The position numbers were made by a program, and so were the translations under genes. The notes beneath the pieces were generated by a model, which did no database searches, was not told the DNA's origin, and was given only the letters and a program-made list of their open reading frames with translations. From assembly GCA_017399665.1 (NCBI GenBank), contig JAFQBR010000093.1, positions 1 to 7,923 of the forward strand: 7,923 bases of DNA, read 5' to 3'. Origin of the DNA: Clostridia bacterium (GTDB lineage: Bacteria > Bacillota_A > Clostridia > Christensenellales > Borkfalkiaceae). Of the stretch, positions 1 to 7,110 are shown in pieces (the first letter of the stretch is position 1; every line of letters begins with the position of its first letter).

Positions 1-1842
1 TATGGCTTTAGTAGGGTAATCTTAGCAAGAGAAACTGCTTTGGAGGAAATTAAAAAGATTACTCAAATTATCGAAACAGAAGTCTTTGTTCAAGGAGCGT
101 TGTGCACCTGTTTTTCAGGTCATTGCTATTTTAGCTCCTTTATTGGAGGATTAAGCGGTAATAGGGGGGCTTGCCGTCAGCCGTGTAGAAAACTCTACAA
201 ATATGAAGGTAACTCAATTCATGACGAAATGCGTTACGCTCTTTCGCTTGCTGATTTATCTGTGCCAAACAGACTAAACGAACTTATTACAGCAGGCGTA
301 AAAAGTTTTAAAATCGAAGGTAGAATGCGCAGTTTTGAGTATGTTTGTGCCTCATGCGATTTTTACAACTCATTGCTTTACGGTGATGAAATTTCTCGCC
401 TAAAAAGCGAAAACTTAAAGCGCACTTATAATAGGGGCGGTTATACCGAGGGGCTAGCTTTTGGGCAAAAAAAGAATTTTATTTCAGATAAAATTCAAAA
501 CCATGCAGGCAGTGTTATAGCCACTGTTTCTGCAATTAAAGGTAACGAGCTAATCTTATCTGGATTAAAGCATAAAATCGCCGTGGGTGACTGCTTTAAA
601 ATTTTAACAAGCGGTTACGAAACAGGACACGCTATGGCTGTTGAAAAAAATGGCAAAGTGTGCGTTTTATTTAGAGAAAAGGCTTTTGTTGGAAGTGAAC
701 TATCTATAACTAAAGACATTTCGCTTACTGAAAAATATAAAAACAAACAAAAATTACATCCTGTTACTGTCAATGTAACAGCTAACGTTGGCGAACCGCT
801 TAAGCTTACCTTAAACGGGAGAGATTATCTTTCTGATTTTATCGTTGCTGAGGCTTTAACAAGTAGCGTTACAAAATCTGAAATAAAAGAAAACTTAAGA
901 AAGGTTGATAAATATCCATTTGAAGTTACACCTTCATGCATCCTTGATGGAAAAGTATTTATTCCTAAAAAGGTAATGAACGAACTTAGAGCAAGGGCCT
1001 ATCTCGATTACTTTACTTCTTTTGCAAACAAAAATGTAAAAAATGATAAAATCGCTTGTTTTAACTTTGATTTTGATAATTTTTATAGTGCAAATAATGC
1101 ACCTTTAAACGAAGTTACAATTATTTCAACAGATTTTAATTTTCAAAATTTTAGCGGTCTTAAAAACTTGGTTTTTTGTCCATATGATTACAACGATAAC
1201 AAACAGTTTGAAAAATTCTTTACTCAAGCGCAAAAGTTTAATTGTGAAAAATTTTTATATCTTCCACCTTTTCTAAATCAAAAGGATGAAAGTATTTTTG
1301 CATCAAGGCTTGAAGGGTTTGACGGCATATATTCTGAATGCGCAAGCGGTTTATTTTTAGCTAAACGTTATAAAAAGAAATTTTTTGGCGGTGTAGAGCT
1401 AAACGTTACAAATAATTTGACTTATAACGCATTAAAATCTGACGGTGCTTACGAAATTGCGCTTTCAAAAGAACTTTCTAGGCAGGAAATTGCAAATATG
1501 CATAGTGGTTACGTTTTAACCTTTGGAAATATTAAAATTATGTCTTTAATATACTGTCCACTCAAAAAAAATTGCACTTCTTGCAAACAAAATAACATTT
1601 TAACTTTAAAAGATAGCGCATTACGTGAATTTAAGGTAAGAAGATACAAACTTTCTGAATGTAGATTTGAGGTTTACAACGAAAAAATGTTACGAAGTAA
1701 GTTTGAATTTTCTAAGCAAATTTTTGATTTTACTACCTTAAATGATAAAGAAATCAACGAACTTTTAAATCTTTATTTAAATAATGGCAAAAATGAAAAA
1801 CGTGCTTTCACGTCAGGAAATCTTGTTAAAGGGGTAGAGTGA
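1..1842 (+). CDS. U32 family peptidase-like protein with DUF3656 domain (RlhA-type), 5' end missing
   Basis: The frame is open from the first base and encodes 613 residues before TGA. A TTG at 40 is not the start: the codons before it read YGFSRVILARE, a conserved U32 segment. Probably 150-180 N-terminal residues lie upstream. Window residues 32-63 hold the U32 signature, GALC, SGHC, then GNRGAC and QPCR (C35, C42, C58, C62), in the region where U32 proteins bind an iron-sulfur cluster. KIEGRMR follows at 104-110. Residues about 254-338 match DUF3656, found in RlhA-like members. The C-terminal part carries C519, C525, C528 and C554 and ends in FTSGNLVKGVE, resembling the usual FTRG..RGV ending, so the 3' end looks complete. 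Despite the peptidase name, characterised relatives (RlhA, TrhP, UbiU/V) are hydroxylation enzymes; RlhA modifies C2501 of 23S rRNA. An RNA hydroxylation role is inferred and the substrate is unknown. The family call is firm. Confidence 0.9.
   Translation, partial: YGFSRVILARETALEEIKKITQIIETEVFVQGALCTCFSGHCYFSSFIGGLSGNRGACRQPCRKLYKYEGNSIHDEMRYALSLADLSVPNRLNELITAGVKSFKIEGRMRSFEYVCASCDFYNSLLYGDEISRLKSENLKRTYNRGGYTEGLAFGQKKNFISDKIQNHAGSVIATVSAIKGNELILSGLKHKIAVGDCFKILTSGYETGHAMAVEKNGKVCVLFREKAFVGSELSITKDISLTEKYKNKQKLHPVTVNVTANVGEPLKLTLNGRDYLSDFIVAEALTSSVTKSEIKENLRKVDKYPFEVTPSCILDGKVFIPKKVMNELRARAYLDYFTSFANKNVKNDKIACFNFDFDNFYSANNAPLNEVTIISTDFNFQNFSGLKNLVFCPYDYNDNKQFEKFFTQAQKFNCEKFLYLPPFLNQKDESIFASRLEGFDGIYSECASGLFLAKRYKKKFFGGVELNVTNNLTYNALKSDGAYEIALSKELSRQEIANMHSGYVLTFGNIKIMSLIYCPLKKNCTSCKQNNILTLKDSALREFKVRRYKLSECRFEVYNEKMLRSKFEFSKQIFDFTTLNDKEINELLNLYLNNGKNEKRAFTSGNLVKGVE
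1828..1834 (+). promoter_or_regulatory. Ribosome binding site deciding the mutS2 start
   Basis: AAAGGGG lies inside the end of the U32 gene. It is 7 bases from the ATG at 1842 but only 4 from an in-frame GTG at 1839. The spacing favours the ATG, which overlaps the upstream TGA by one base (TGATG), a layout typical of translational coupling. Confidence 0.6.
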
Positions 1843-4205
1843 TGATAGCAAACAGAGTCTTAACAACCCTAGAGTACGACAAAATACTAGCAAAATGCGC
1901 AACTTTTGCAGTGCTAGATTTTTCGAAAGAAAGAATTATTAATTTGACCCCCTTTGATGAAATTGAAGAGGTTAAATTTTCACTTAAAAAAACCAGTGAG
2001 GCACACAAATTACTTTATACGCACGGTGTAAGCGGTATTGAGTTTTTTGATCCGATATCTGACGAATTGGATAGAGCAACTAGAGGCTCGGTTCTTTCAA
2101 TGGGCGAGCTCTTAAGAATTGCTCGCATTTTAAGATCATCAAGAGTGGTTTATAATAGTGTAACCTCTATTTCTGATGAAGAAATTACAGCATTGCGCTC
2201 AATAGCAGAAAGCATTTATTCCGACAGGTATTTTGAAGAAGAAATTACAGAAAAAATACTTTCAGATGATAAAATGAGTGATAATGCCAGCGAAAAACTT
2301 TATCAAATTAGAAGAAAAATTCGCAGGTTAAACGAGCAAGTTAAAGAAAAGTTAAATTATTACGTTCGTTCACAAAGTAAATATTTGCAAGATTCGCTTG
2401 TAACCATGCGTGGCGATAGATACGTTGTTCCTGTAAAAAGTGAGTTTAGAGGGCAAATTAAAGGCTTAATTCACGACCAATCCTCAACCGGCTCAACCTT
2501 ATTTGTTGAACCCGTTGAAGTTCTTGAATTAAATAACGACCTTAAAACAGCAGCGATTGAAGAGAAGCTTGAAATTGAAAAAATACTAAGCGAGCTTAGC
2601 CAAAAGGTGGGGCTTATAGCAAAGCGTTTAGAAAACAATATTGAATGTCTTTGCGAGTTGGATATCAATTACGCAAAAGCAATTTATGCTTATTCATTAC
2701 GTGCAACATGTCCAAGTGTTAACACAAATGGATATATTAATATAATTAAAGGCAGACACCCCTTAATTGATGCAAAAAAGGTCATTCCTGTAACTGTTTC
2801 GCTTGGTTCTAACTATAACTATTTGTTAATTACAGGACCGAATACGGGCGGTAAAACCGTTACTATGAAGTTAGTTGGGTTGTTTACCTTACTCGCTTTA
2901 ACCGGTTTTTTCTTGCCAGCAGGGGAAGGAAGTGCTGTATCGGTATTTTCCAAAATTTTCTGCGATATCGGTGATGAGCAAAGCATTGAGCAAAGCTTGT
3001 CAACCTTTTCTTCGCACATGATGAACGTAATAAACGTTACGGAAGGTGTAGATGAAAAAAGCTTAGTTTTACTTGACGAAATTGGTGCAGGTACAGATCC
3101 AGAAGAGGGTAGCGCCATCGCACATGCTGTTTTAGAGCATCTTATCAACTGTGGAAGTTATGGAATCGTAACAACTCACTATACCGCACTAAAAGAATAT
3201 GCGTTTACCGAGCCAAAAATCATGAACGCATCAATGGATTTTGATGAGAATACTTTTGCGCCATTATATAGATTAAATATTGGGCTTGCAGGAAGTTCAA
3301 ACGCGATAAAAATTGCAACGAGATTGGGTTTAGCACCAGCGCTTACTAAACGCGCAAAATCATTCCTAAAAGAGGATAAAATTTCCTTTGAAAAAGTAAT
3401 TGAAGAAGCTGAAAAAACAAGACGAAATGCCGAACTTCAACTTCTTGAATACGAAAATCTTACCAAAGAAAAACAAACGGAAATAGATACTCTAAAGGCA
3501 GAACGTGCAAAATTCGATAAAGAACGTGAAAGATTTTACGCAAATGCAAAGATTGAGAGCCGTAGAATTATAAACGATAGTCTAGAAGATGCTGAAGAGA
3601 TTATTGAAGAACTAAAATCCATTTTAGATAAAGATGAAATTGACGGCGGAGATCTAATTCGTGCAAGAACTTTAAGAAATAAACTTGAAGAACAAAAATA
3701 CAAATTAGAGGCAGAAGCACCGGTTATTTTTTCTGAAAAGCCGGTTGATCCTGCAAAAATTAAGGTTAACGATAGAGTTTACCTTTCTACAATGTCAGCA
3801 GATGGTATTATTGTTACAATTAATAAAAAACGCGGTGTCTGTGATGTTCAGATTGGCAACGCAAGAGTAACGGCTAAAATTAGTGATTTATATATTCCTG
3901 CGCCAAAGAAAAAAGAAAAAAATATCCCGACCGTTCATATTGACAGGGCAAACTTTACCGCTGCAACTATGGAAATCAACGTTATTGGTAAAAACTTATC
4001 GGAGGCTATACCTGAGGTTGCTTCATTTTTAGATAAAGCTTTAATATCAGGTCTTCGTGAAGTAAAAATTATTCATGGCGTTGGGCTTAGAGTTTTAAGC
4101 AAAGGTATTCACGATTATTTAAGAAAACATCCGCGCGTTGATGAGTATAGATTTGGTAAGTATGGCGAAGGTGAACACGGCGTTACCTTTGTTTTGTTGA
4201 AATAA
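1842..4205 (+). CDS. mutS2: Endonuclease MutS2 / ribosome-associated MutS2 ATPase
   Basis: This is a full-length MutS2 of 787 residues, usual for the family. The N-terminal 300 residues form the MutS core and lever region without the mismatch-recognition domain of MutS1. The ATPase follows: Walker A GPNTGGKT at 332-339, signature STFSSHM at 387-393, Walker B LVLLDE at 408-413, and TTHY at 444-447. A charged coiled coil spans about 515-640, a KOW-like domain about 639-685, and an Smr domain about 708 to the end. MutS2 limits homologous recombination in some bacteria; in Bacillus subtilis it binds collided ribosomes and helps separate them. The Smr domain is odd: the usual LDLR reads INVI at 712-715, and HGKGTG reads HGVGLR at 745-750. 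The end (GVTFVLLK) keeps the family shape, so the fold is probably kept while nuclease activity is doubtful. ATG at 1842 is preferred over GTG at 1839 because of Shine-Dalgarno spacing. The gene is likely co-transcribed and coupled with the U32 gene. Confidence 0.97.
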   Translation: MIANRVLTTLEYDKILAKCATFAVLDFSKERIINLTPFDEIEEVKFSLKKTSEAHKLLYTHGVSGIEFFDPISDELDRATRGSVLSMGELLRIARILRSSRVVYNSVTSISDEEITALRSIAESIYSDRYFEEEITEKILSDDKMSDNASEKLYQIRRKIRRLNEQVKEKLNYYVRSQSKYLQDSLVTMRGDRYVVPVKSEFRGQIKGLIHDQSSTGSTLFVEPVEVLELNNDLKTAAIEEKLEIEKILSELSQKVGLIAKRLENNIECLCELDINYAKAIYAYSLRATCPSVNTNGYINIIKGRHPLIDAKKVIPVTVSLGSNYNYLLITGPNTGGKTVTMKLVGLFTLLALTGFFLPAGEGSAVSVFSKIFCDIGDEQSIEQSLSTFSSHMMNVINVTEGVDEKSLVLLDEIGAGTDPEEGSAIAHAVLEHLINCGSYGIVTTHYTALKEYAFTEPKIMNASMDFDENTFAPLYRLNIGLAGSSNAIKIATRLGLAPALTKRAKSFLKEDKISFEKVIEEAEKTRRNAELQLLEYENLTKEKQTEIDTLKAERAKFDKERERFYANAKIESRRIINDSLEDAEEIIEELKSILDKDEIDGGDLIRARTLRNKLEEQKYKLEAEAPVIFSEKPVDPAKIKVNDRVYLSTMSADGIIVTINKKRGVCDVQIGNARVTAKISDLYIPAPKKKEKNIPTVHIDRANFTAATMEINVIGKNLSEAIPEVASFLDKALISGLREVKIIHGVGLRVLSKGIHDYLRKHPRVDEYRFGKYGEGEHGVTFVLLK

Positions 4206-4220
4206 TTTTTTAAATATATT

Positions 4221-4225
4221 AGGTG
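4221..4225 (+). promoter_or_regulatory. Ribosome binding site of the small membrane protein gene
   Basis: AGGTG sits 4 bases before the ATG at 4230, within the 24-base AT-rich gap after mutS2. The gap has no inverted repeat with a T run, so no terminator is seen and read-through from mutS2 is expected. Confidence 0.5.
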
Positions 4226-4229
4226 AAAA

Positions 4230-4781
4230 ATGAGAGAAGATTTTTACGAATGTTCGGTTGCGCCTGAAAAAGAGCGCTTTCAAAGAATTTTATTAAATGT
4301 TTATAGGGCGCTTTTTGTCATAATAGTAATATTTTTTGTGGCAACATTCTACCTTTGGCTTTTAACCTTTGATTCAGGCTTTATATTTTTGTATGGCTTC
4401 GCTTTAGTCTGCGGAACGGGTATGTTTTTCTTAAAAAGAAAGCTGTGTTTATATTTCGACTATACCTACATTTCGGGCGAGTTGCGTTTAATTAAGGTTA
4501 TTAACGGCAAAACCCGTAGAAAATACCTAATTATAGACTGTAAAACAATTACACAGATTGGCAAGGTCGGAAGTGAATCGTTTGAAAAATTACACACTTC
4601 AAAACAGTATAAATTAAAGATTGCAACCCCAAACGGCATAAATTATGATAAACAATTATTTTATATTGCTTGCACAGTTAATAACGAAGCACTTTTAGTT
4701 GTGCTTGAATGCGAAGAAAAGCTATTAAGCTTTATAGTCGCAAATCGCGGTAAGTCTATTATTGAAAAGGATTACGCATAA
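4230..4781 (+). CDS. Uncharacterised protein with two membrane segments
   Basis: This 183-residue protein is not assigned to a characterised family. Residues 27-47 and 51-68 are strongly hydrophobic and separated by a very short loop, forming a membrane hairpin. Basic residues before the first segment (R16, R19, R26) and just after the second (KRK at 69-71) suggest both ends face the cytoplasm. The remaining 110 residues look like a soluble, mostly beta-type domain, starting with YFDYTYISGELRLIKV and followed by a basic stretch (GKTRRKY). This layout, with a tyrosine-rich stretch, a GEL motif and a basic patch, recalls small clostridial proteins annotated as DUF6106; that link is from memory and tentative. 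There is no signal peptide cleavage site and no catalytic motif. The start is supported by AGGTG upstream. The gene ends 2 bases before the desulfurase start, so it is almost surely in the same operon, but that does not reveal its job. Confidence 0.8.
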   Translation: MREDFYECSVAPEKERFQRILLNVYRALFVIIVIFFVATFYLWLLTFDSGFIFLYGFALVCGTGMFFLKRKLCLYFDYTYISGELRLIKVINGKTRRKYLIIDCKTITQIGKVGSESFEKLHTSKQYKLKIATPNGINYDKQLFYIACTVNNEALLVVLECEEKLLSFIVANRGKSIIEKDYA

Positions 4782-4783
4782 TT

Positions 4784-5905
4784 ATGAATTACATTTACTT
4801 AGACAACGCTGCAACCACAAAAGTAAACGCTCAGGCGTTTTCTAATGCTGTTGAATATTTTAATCAAAGTGGATTTTATAATCCCTCAGCATTGTATGAA
4901 CCAGCAAGGCTAGTTAAAAAGTCTGTTGACGAAGTGAGATGTAACATTTTATCTAATTTTTCGTCAAATTACGACGTAGTTTTTACCTCAGGTGGAACAG
5001 AATCTGATAACTTAGCTTGTTTTTCATTTGCAAAACGTGGTAATATTATTACTACAGCTGGTGAGCATTCTGCTATTTATAATACGTTTAATCAATTAAA
5101 GCAACTTGGAGCTGAACCAAGATTTGCAAAGTTAAATTCAGATGGTAGCGTTAACGAAGACAGTTTACTTTCTCTTGTTGATGAAAAAACAACATTTGTT
5201 TCTGTTGTTCACGTAAATAACGAAACCGGTGCTATTAATGATATAAATAAGCTTGCAAAACTTGTTAAGGCTAAAAATAAAAACGTTATTTTTCATAGTG
5301 ACGGTGTACAAGCATTTTTAAAAATACCATATAGACTTTCTTCCGATATTGATTTATATTCAATTAGCGCTCACAAAATAGAAGCTCTTAAAGGAGTAGG
5401 CGCGTTAATTTATAAAAAATCTCTTCACTTAAAATCAATGCTTTTTGGTGGTGGGCAGGAAAAGAATATTCGTAGTGGGACTGAAAATACGCTTGGCATA
5501 TTTGTTTTTGGTAATGCAGTAAATATAAATTCGCCCGCGTTAAAAGCTAATTACGAGCGGATTAAAGAATTAAAAGCTTTAATGATTGAAAACCTTAAAG
5601 ATGTTGCTCAAATTGTTTCTTCAGAAAATTCATCTCCGTACATTCTTTCTCTATCTTTTCCCGGTATTAAAGCGGAAATCTTGCAAAGAGTGCTAGAAAA
5701 TTCAGGAGTTATAGTAGGCACTGGGTCTGCTTGTTCTGCAAAATTAGGTACTTCTAGAATTATTAATAACTGTGGGCTTGATAAAAAAGTGGGCGAGGGC
5801 GTTATTCGTTTAAGCTTTATTTATTCAACAACAAAGGACGAAATTTTAACTGCATCAAAAATTATTAAAACTAACGTGCAAAAATTAAGGATGGCTTTAA
5901 AATAA
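4784..5905 (+). CDS. Cysteine desulfurase (NifS/NifZ-like), likely sulfur donor for ThiI
   Basis: This 373-residue PLP-dependent class V aminotransferase-fold enzyme removes sulfur from cysteine, giving alanine and an enzyme-bound persulfide. It begins with YLDNAATT, typical of the family and supporting the ATG at 4784. Visible landmarks are TSGGTESDN near 68-76, H95 in GEHSA (cofactor ring stacking), HSDGVQ, the PLP-binding lysine K198 in SAHK, FGGGQE and RSGTEN, and catalytic cysteine C317 in GTGSACSAK. All key residues are present and the length is normal. The start lies 2 bases after the preceding stop; the nearest purine-rich site (AAAAGG, ending 13 bases upstream) is rather far, so translation may depend on the gene before it. 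The stop overlaps the thiI start by one base. In Bacillus subtilis the matching neighbour pair NifZ-ThiI makes 4-thiouridine in tRNA, so this copy is probably a dedicated partner rather than the general Fe-S cluster enzyme. A wider role cannot be excluded. Confidence 0.95.
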   Translation: MNYIYLDNAATTKVNAQAFSNAVEYFNQSGFYNPSALYEPARLVKKSVDEVRCNILSNFSSNYDVVFTSGGTESDNLACFSFAKRGNIITTAGEHSAIYNTFNQLKQLGAEPRFAKLNSDGSVNEDSLLSLVDEKTTFVSVVHVNNETGAINDINKLAKLVKAKNKNVIFHSDGVQAFLKIPYRLSSDIDLYSISAHKIEALKGVGALIYKKSLHLKSMLFGGGQEKNIRSGTENTLGIFVFGNAVNINSPALKANYERIKELKALMIENLKDVAQIVSSENSSPYILSLSFPGIKAEILQRVLENSGVIVGTGSACSAKLGTSRIINNCGLDKKVGEGVIRLSFIYSTTKDEILTASKIIKTNVQKLRMALK

Positions 5906-7065
5906 TGAAAAACGTTGTAATTATAAGATATTGCGAAATTCATTTAAAAGGTAAAAATAGGGGTTACTTTGAAAGAATGCTTGGCGAAAATATCCGCCAT
6001 GCCTTAAAAGGAATTGACTATAAATACGTCAAAATCCCCGCAAGATATCTTATTGAAGATTTTGCTGATTACGATTTAGAAGAAATTTTAACAAGATTAC
6101 AAAAGGTTAGCGGTATACATAGTATTAGTTCGGCAATAATTGTACCAAGTAACAAGGAAGAGATTTTTAAAACAGCTCTTTCTCTATGCGATGGCAAGAT
6201 TGGAACTTTTAAAGTAGAAACTAACAGAGCCGATAAAACCTTTCCAATTAACTCTATCGACCTTTCACGCGAGCTTGGCGGCGTCATTTTAGATAAATAC
6301 GCTAAGTTTCTTTCTGTAAACATTAAAAAGCCTGATTTTACGGTTAACATAGACATAAGAGAAAGTGGAGATACGTTAATTTATACTGACGTCATCAAAT
6401 GTATGGGCGGCATGCCTGTTGGTTCAGCCGGAAAGGGCTTATTACTACTTTCAGGCGGAATTGATAGCCCTGTTGCCGGCTACATGATGGCTAAGCGCGG
6501 AATGCGATTAAAAGCTCTACATTTCCACAGCTATCCTTATACCGGTGAAGCTGCAAAGCAAAAGGTTTTAGACCTTGCGAAAATCCTTTCTCAATATTCA
6601 GGCAGTATTGATCTTTACGTTGTTTCTGTTACAAAAATACAAGAGGAAATACACGAAAAATGCTCAGAAGAGCTAATGATTACCATGCTACGCCGTTTTA
6701 TGATGAGAATTGCAGAACGCCTTGCAAAATCAATTGAGGCACAAACAATCATAACAGGTGAGAGCCTTGGTCAAGTTGCAAGTCAAACGATAGAGAGCTT
6801 AACAACGTCAAATTCTGTTATCGAAGATATTCCTGTTCTTAGACCGTTGATTGCTTTTGATAAGTTGGACATTATTGCAATAGCCGAAAAAATAGGAACG
6901 TTTGAAACTTCAATTTTACCTTACGAAGATTGTTGTACTGTTTTTCTTCCAAAATTCCCAGCTATTAAACCTAGACTTGATAAAGTTGAGAAAGAGGAGA
7001 GCAAACTTGAGGTAGAAAAACTTATTGAAGAAGCTATGAGTTCAATAGAAAAAATCGAAATATAA
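5905..7065 (+). CDS. thiI: tRNA 4-thiouridine synthase ThiI, without rhodanese domain
   Basis: This 386-residue protein is the short form of ThiI, which adenylates U8 of tRNA and replaces its oxygen with sulfur. The N-terminus matches the family (RYCEIHLKGKNRGYFE), followed by a THUMP domain at about 60-165 for tRNA binding. The adenylation domain begins with the PP-loop SGGIDSP at 183-189; GESLGQVASQT (near 288-298) is a further conserved patch. PYEDCCTVFLP carries C343 and C344, in the region of the conserved catalytic cysteine of E. coli ThiI. The protein ends soon after in a charged helix, so the E. coli-type rhodanese domain is naturally absent, as in Bacillus, and the persulfide must pass directly from the desulfurase. 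The usual RYGE motif reads RYCE here (C10). The ATG overlaps the desulfurase TAA by one base (TAATG); the nearest AAGGA-like site is about 13 bases upstream, so coupled re-initiation is likely. In some bacteria ThiI also serves thiamine synthesis, but the missing rhodanese domain makes that less likely. Confidence 0.97.
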   Translation: MKNVVIIRYCEIHLKGKNRGYFERMLGENIRHALKGIDYKYVKIPARYLIEDFADYDLEEILTRLQKVSGIHSISSAIIVPSNKEEIFKTALSLCDGKIGTFKVETNRADKTFPINSIDLSRELGGVILDKYAKFLSVNIKKPDFTVNIDIRESGDTLIYTDVIKCMGGMPVGSAGKGLLLLSGGIDSPVAGYMMAKRGMRLKALHFHSYPYTGEAAKQKVLDLAKILSQYSGSIDLYVVSVTKIQEEIHEKCSEELMITMLRRFMMRIAERLAKSIEAQTIITGESLGQVASQTIESLTTSNSVIEDIPVLRPLIAFDKLDIIAIAEKIGTFETSILPYEDCCTVFLPKFPAIKPRLDKVEKEESKLEVEKLIEEAMSSIEKIEI

Positions 7066-7100
7066 TATTTTTTAAAATTACCGATAAAATATAGTAAAAT

Positions 7101-7105
7101 AGGTG
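7101..7105 (+). promoter_or_regulatory. Ribosome binding site of the pyridoxamine kinase gene
   Basis: AGGTG lies 5 bases before the ATG at 7111. It is in the 45-base gap after thiI (7066-7110), the longest non-coding stretch here. The gap is almost all A and T. TAAAAT (7085-7090) and TATAGT (7090-7095) could serve as -10 boxes, but there is no convincing -35 box, and no GC-containing hairpin for a terminator. Confidence 0.5.
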
Positions 7106-7110
7106 TTATT

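Noticed and set aside
40..42. TTG as the start of the U32 gene
   Set aside because: The frame is open to base 1, and the codons before the TTG encode a conserved U32 segment. The true start is upstream of the window.
460..480. A-run that could cause frameshifting in the U32 gene (a second, longer run is near 1564-1571)
   Set aside because: Homopolymer A runs are common in low-GC genes; the reading frame stays intact and conserved after both.
1800..1813. Small hairpin ACGTG-CTTT-CACGT before the mutS2 ribosome binding site
   Set aside because: A 5-base stem inside coding sequence without a T run; too short to call a terminator or regulatory element.
1826..2008. 60-codon minus-strand open frame across the U32/mutS2 junction
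   Set aside because: Opposite conserved mutS2 N-terminal coding sequence, with no family resemblance.
2170..2260. Repeated GAAGAAATTACAG in mutS2
   Set aside because: A 13-base match within AT-rich coding sequence encoding similar acidic residues (EEIT); chance or codon bias is enough to explain it.
2471..2668. 65-codon minus-strand open frame
   Set aside because: It lies entirely opposite mutS2, and the low-complexity serine-rich product is typical of antisense reading.
2819..3148. 109-codon minus-strand open frame
   Set aside because: It lies opposite the mutS2 ATPase region, whose motifs constrain the plus strand; no recognisable protein features. A shadow of the real gene.
6069..6356. 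95-codon minus-strand open frame
   Set aside because: Opposite the THUMP domain of thiI; no motif or family match.
7066..7110. Possible promoter or terminator between thiI and the kinase
   Set aside because: TAAAAT and TATAGT could be -10 boxes, but almost any AT-rich stretch contains such matches and no -35 box is at the right distance. No GC-containing hairpin is present.
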